DNA from: Scatophagus argus
Taxonomy: Eukaryota > Chordata > Actinopteri > Scatophagidae
Length of the DNA: 64,000 bases
Reading direction: 5' to 3'
Assembly: GCF_020382885.2 (NCBI RefSeq)
Contig: NC_058515.1
Span: 11,205,223 to 11,269,222 of the forward strand
A program made the translations under genes and the position numbers. The stretch's first letter is position 1. Every line of letters begins with the position of its first letter. Below are positions 61,101 to 64,000 of this stretch, piece by piece. The notes below the pieces were generated by a model. That model was not told the origin of the DNA. It worked only from the letters and a program-made list of their open reading frames with translations, and did not search any database.

Positions 61101-63368
61101 GAGAAGGTCCTTTAGGCTAAAGGACCACTGGCAGAAACTGTGTTTAATTTCTGATATGTGAATGTGTGTTATATATGTTACTGTGATTGTTATACCGTCT
61201 GCCTCTTCATCTTGCTGGGCTTCTCTCTCCAGCCTCTGGCGAAGGAGCTCCTGCTGTTTGGCCAGGTACTGTTGTATGAAGCTATTCTGGCTCATCTCCT
61301 CACCTATCTGCAACACAACAGAGTACCCAAAATACCATTTAATTATATATTATATATTATTAGTACAAAGAAAGACCTGTTTGTCTCAGTAGGAAATATT
61401 CCATGGGTTTGATCTCATGCTTATAAAGTATGAGGCTTGTCACCAGATCTTAAAATCCCACAGACATATGTTGACAAAAACCTGTGATTAAAAATTTCTT
61501 TGCACCTGCGAGTTGGGCTGCAGACCGCTGTGTGAGGACGACGACTTCTGAAGATTTTCCAGCATCAGAGCCTGAAGGGAACAAGGAAGGAGAATTATAG
61601 CTGCTGAACGAATTTTCTGGTAGATGATTGAGTCAATTGACTGCCTTGATCATTTCCAGTTTAACCGCAGAATTACATTTGTAATTGGTCTGAGAACTTG
61701 ATAAGGTACTTTTAATGAACTGAACCCTTTGAAAAAAAGAAACATGGTTTCAAAAATTGTGCAAAACATTTGAAACATCTAAAGATAGGTAACTACATTA
61801 ACACCAAAACAGCTTGTAGAGGCAATGTTCTGAAAATGCTTATATGCAAAGCTTTTTCTGTCACCTTTAGAGATGGATAAATATTTAAATGTTTCATGAA
61901 ACATACTTCTAGCAAAATATTAACTTCAGAACATCAGTAAATTACACTCGGATTTAATAACTAAAAAATGATTTAAATGTGTGACATATTGCTCAATTTC
62001 TATCAGATATTAAACATATAATAGCATGAAACATGTATCTGCCCCTCAAAATCAAAGCACCCAAACTTGTGTACTACTTTATTTACGCACTTCTCAAGGC
62101 TTGGTTCAGTTGTACCATGGCCCACTGTGTTTTGAATAAATGCAAATCATAATGAGACTGAGCTCCACTCTTCACCTACAGAAATCTACAAGCTTTAAGG
62201 GGCTTTCTGTTGTAGCTTCATGGTAAACCTATTGTCTAAGTAATATCATTGTCTTTGGCATAATATTTTTACCTGAGGTAAGATGTGTGAGCTGATATGC
62301 ATGTATTTCAAGGTTCTGCAGTAGTATAATTAATATGCTATCCTTAAGAGCTGAATAGTCTGAAACAAAACTTCAGGGCCTCAACTACCACTCAGGACAC
62401 TGAGCTCATATCCTCTGTATTTTGTCTGGGAATCTGGGGGTTTATTATATTATATTATAGACACTTATAGGTGTCCCAAGGGTGTTGTGATTAAGAGGCA
62501 AACCATACCAATCACAACATTCCTTTTTGCATATATTTCCTCTCTCTCTCCCTCCATGTTTGCTGTTCTCTCAATCATCAATGAATAACAATTTCAGTGC
62601 ATTTCGGACCCAACAAATTGTATTCAGTTACATTTATGTCGACTAAATAAATAAATAATGGAGATCTCATGACCTCAGTATTCCTAAAATCCTAGCTACG
62701 GCCCTGAAACCTATCGTTGTTTATGGGCTGAACGTCTAATGCAACACAACAGTGGTGTTGCTTAAGAACATAACTTGAAACAAACTGAATAAATCACTCG
62801 TTGGTGAAGCTGTAAAATTGTGTTTACATCGCAATGCGCGCCCACGTAACCCCAACACACACCGAGCGCGGGCACGGCCATGTACTGTACACTATGTGCG
62901 GCTGCTCGCTTGCTTACACTCGGCTTAGGCCTCGACTTGACAGGTGCACAGTTCAACTGTGTGCAACACGGTGCGCTACGAGTAGTTACGAATTGACGTT
63001 AAGTGTGAACTCGGTCGACAGACAGTTTCGTTGCGCTGTCAGTTACAAATAACCGAAAACAAAACTGTTGTTTATGTGTAATAACCTGCGCCAAGCGATT
63101 TATGTATTCCCGCTTCCGAGCCCACACACCGTTACGGACGGCCTCCAACGTTACTGTTAACCCCCACCGTCTCTCGCCGACTACTGAACTTAGCCAGACT
63201 CGACAGGCGTCCACATCGTGAGTGAAAACTTACCCCTTTGAGTCGTTTAATGAGTGTGTTTTTCTGCCCGCTCTTTGAGAGGTTTCTTTGCTCCAGAGCG
63301 GCCTTCAGATCCGCAACTCGGAGCGACTGTAGAGGTTTTCCATCAAGCGTAATATCTTCGTCCGCCAT
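46131..63368 (-). CDS. acin1: Acinus (apoptotic chromatin condensation inducer 1)
   Basis: Nuclear RNA-binding protein of the ASAP complex (with RNPS1 and SAP18) and the exon-junction complex; a caspase fragment promotes chromatin condensation. Seventeen exons close in frame to 1215 aa: 63234-63368, 61506-61571, 61196-61307, 60769-60842, 59116-60504, 58709-58791, 55405-55525, 51149-51194, 50504-50649, 50232-50378, 49938-50109, 49600-49745, 48509-48616, 48065-48172, 47122-47497, 46537-46634, 46131-46451. The N-terminal SAP domain ([16 protein letters not shown]) is nearly as in human, as is [15 protein letters not shown]. The 463-residue exon 5 is Pro-rich, then acidic, then a Lys/Glu coiled stretch, then Ser-rich. 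The RRM spans about 875-950 ([31 protein letters not shown]). An RD/RE-rich region precedes the RNPS1/SAP18-binding motif ([18 protein letters not shown]; about 1081-1105) and a basic RS tail. Exon 6 to exon 7 joining is the weakest step. Identification is firm. Confidence 0.95.
53537..53550 (+). promoter_or_regulatory. Candidate CTCF-like core in acin1 intron 7
   Basis: CAAGCAGAGGGCAG carries the complete YAGRKGGCRS core, with the flanking CCAS part imperfect. Weak evidence. Confidence 0.25.
54070..54123. repeat. (GGT)n/(AGT)n imperfect microsatellite
   Basis: GGTGTTGGTGGTG units grading into AGTAGTAGT in acin1 intron 7. Confidence 0.8.
55685..55840 (+). repeat. Remnant of teleost repeat ending TAGTTGCAGCTCTAAT
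   Basis: AAAATAATCAATAGTTGCAGCTCTAATTGAAAAC is the typical end of the same repeat family seen in the mmp14 introns. It lies in acin1 intron 6. Confidence 0.55.
57812..57837 (-). CDS. acin1: Alternative first coding exon of acin1 (short isoform)
   Basis: On the minus strand an ATG at 57835-57837 reads MLSEGNKN plus two bases, then a strong donor GG|GTAAGAG. The exon ends in phase 2, which is exactly the phase needed to join the exon at 55405-55525, giving [19 protein letters not shown] and an open frame to the normal stop (604 aa in total). Known: acinus has a long form with the SAP domain and short forms lacking it. Inference: this is the first exon of a short form driven by its own promoter. 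No transcript has been checked. Confidence 0.65.
57838..58090 (-). promoter_or_regulatory. acin1: Internal CpG-rich promoter of acin1
   Basis: Many CpG dinucleotides appear in an otherwise AT-rich intron. There are ETS-type CCGGAA sites at about 57911 (TTCCGG) and 58068-58073, and a YY1-like AACATGGCCGTC on the minus strand at about 58005-58017. Immediately downstream is the alternative coding exon. There is no TATA box. Confidence 0.55.
61572..63233 (-). other. acin1: acin1 intron 1 (1.7 kb)
   Basis: No further exon is seen. It includes a repeat remnant at 61618-61672 (TCTGGTAGATGATTGAGTCAATTGACT) and AT-rich simple sequence around 62440-62460 and 62645-62660. The last 400 bp become CpG-rich, belonging to the gene's promoter-proximal island. 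Confidence 0.5.
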
Positions 63369-63470
63369 TTTGCTCTCTCCGCTTGTCTAAACTCCAACAA
63401 GCGTCGCTACGGCTGCTGCTCGGCGTCACAGATCGGACGTTTCCGGTAAGGCTCGGGTTATCCGAGTCAC
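63369..63470 (-). promoter_or_regulatory. acin1: acin1 main promoter
   Basis: CpG-rich sequence around the first exon. The start codon lies in a perfect-looking YY1 element (AAAATGGCGGAC on the minus strand), and a TTTCCGGTAAGG ETS-type site lies at about 63440. There is no TATA box. The island could also serve a divergent gene. Confidence 0.6.
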
Positions 63471-64000
63471 ATCACAGCTCCATGACAGTTGTGACAATAT
63501 TCGTCCAGTATTTTATTTTTGACTTGGACTAGTTTACGAAATACAACAAATAGAGGATGTTCTGTAGATAAAGTAATTTTCAGACAGTCTAATACTGTAA
63601 TAAATAATGGAGACACATTAGTTTAATTGCAAAAGATGTATTTGTGCATTCTGAAGAGGAATACAAGACAGACATCAAATGTAGTGTTAAGAGATTTAGG
63701 TCTGCATAATGTAGGAGAAACGTTCACTTTTATACCTCATCAAATATGGATAACAGACTCAAATGAGTTCACGTAGTGTAAAAAACTCTCTTGTATAATA
63801 GAAAACACAGCCATCTTTGAACTGTAACTTAGACATATTTTTCCAGAAAAAAAAAAAAAAAACAAAGACAGATTTTCGTTCGCGGTAAATCACCAAGGAA
63901 AATCACCCCTCCTGAAGGAGATGCATATAAAGATGTAAGCAAATTAAAGCCATGCAAACTGAAAAGCAAAGAACATAAGAACTGACAATAATAAATATTG
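63471..64000. other. Right edge, AT-rich, no gene seen
   Basis: A 19-base poly(A) run lies near 63847 and AATAAA at 63989-63994. No exon can be supported in the last 530 bp. A neighbouring gene may begin beyond the window. Confidence 0.5.

Noticed and set aside
63400..63480. First exon of a divergent plus-strand gene at the acin1 island (TTTCCG|GTAAGG)
   Set aside because: A donor-like string exists, but no start codon or following exon is visible in the remaining 500 bp; it is equally an ETS site.

Overview
The window looks like nuclear DNA of a ray-finned fish, probably a spiny-rayed (percomorph) teleost. Genes are split by GT-AG introns of 60 bp to 6.7 kb. Dinucleotide and trinucleotide microsatellites are common. 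Several degraded interspersed repeats of a type seen widely in teleost genomes recur. There is no bacterial or viral gene content and no tRNA, rRNA or CRISPR array that I can recognise. I joined exons by hand, checking splice sites, reading phase and remembered family sequences; no alignment was run.

Six protein genes are supported. From left to right: (1) the 5' part of cirop (older name lmln2), minus strand, 1-1699, a leishmanolysin-type metallopeptidase cut by the window edge; (2) lrp10, minus, coding 3806-9541, a CUB/LDLa endocytic receptor with its promoter near 11.0 kb; (3) mmp14, plus, coding 12520-23067, a membrane-type matrix metalloproteinase; (4) mrpl52, minus, coding 31101-33836, a mitochondrial large-ribosome protein; (5) ajuba, plus, coding 38044-44260, a LIM scaffold protein; (6) acin1, minus, coding 46131-63368, the splicing and apoptosis factor acinus. 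lrp10 and mmp14 are head to head. ajuba and acin1 are tail to tail, with predicted poly(A) signals only about 200 bp apart.

For five genes the exon chains close in frame over the full length: lrp10 791 aa, mmp14 558 aa, mrpl52 129 aa, ajuba 725 aa, acin1 1215 aa. cirop gives 324 aa before the edge. These genes belong to the block that in human lies on 14q11.2 (MRPL52-MMP14-LRP10, with AJUBA and ACIN1 further along). The block is therefore an ancient vertebrate neighbourhood, compacted here. The genes are not an operon-like pathway. mmp14 and lrp10 both act at the cell surface, ajuba at junctions and in Hippo signalling, acin1 in nuclear RNA processing, and cirop in left-right patterning.

The long stretches 24990-30968 and 33841-36480, and the introns, hold no gene I can support, only repeat remnants. 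I saw no wholly new system. The most useful observations are an in-phase alternative first exon with a CpG-rich promoter inside acin1 (57812-58090), a GC-AG intron in lrp10, altered conserved residues in mmp14 and in the lrp10 tail, and several recurring repeat families whose pieces sit in the introns.
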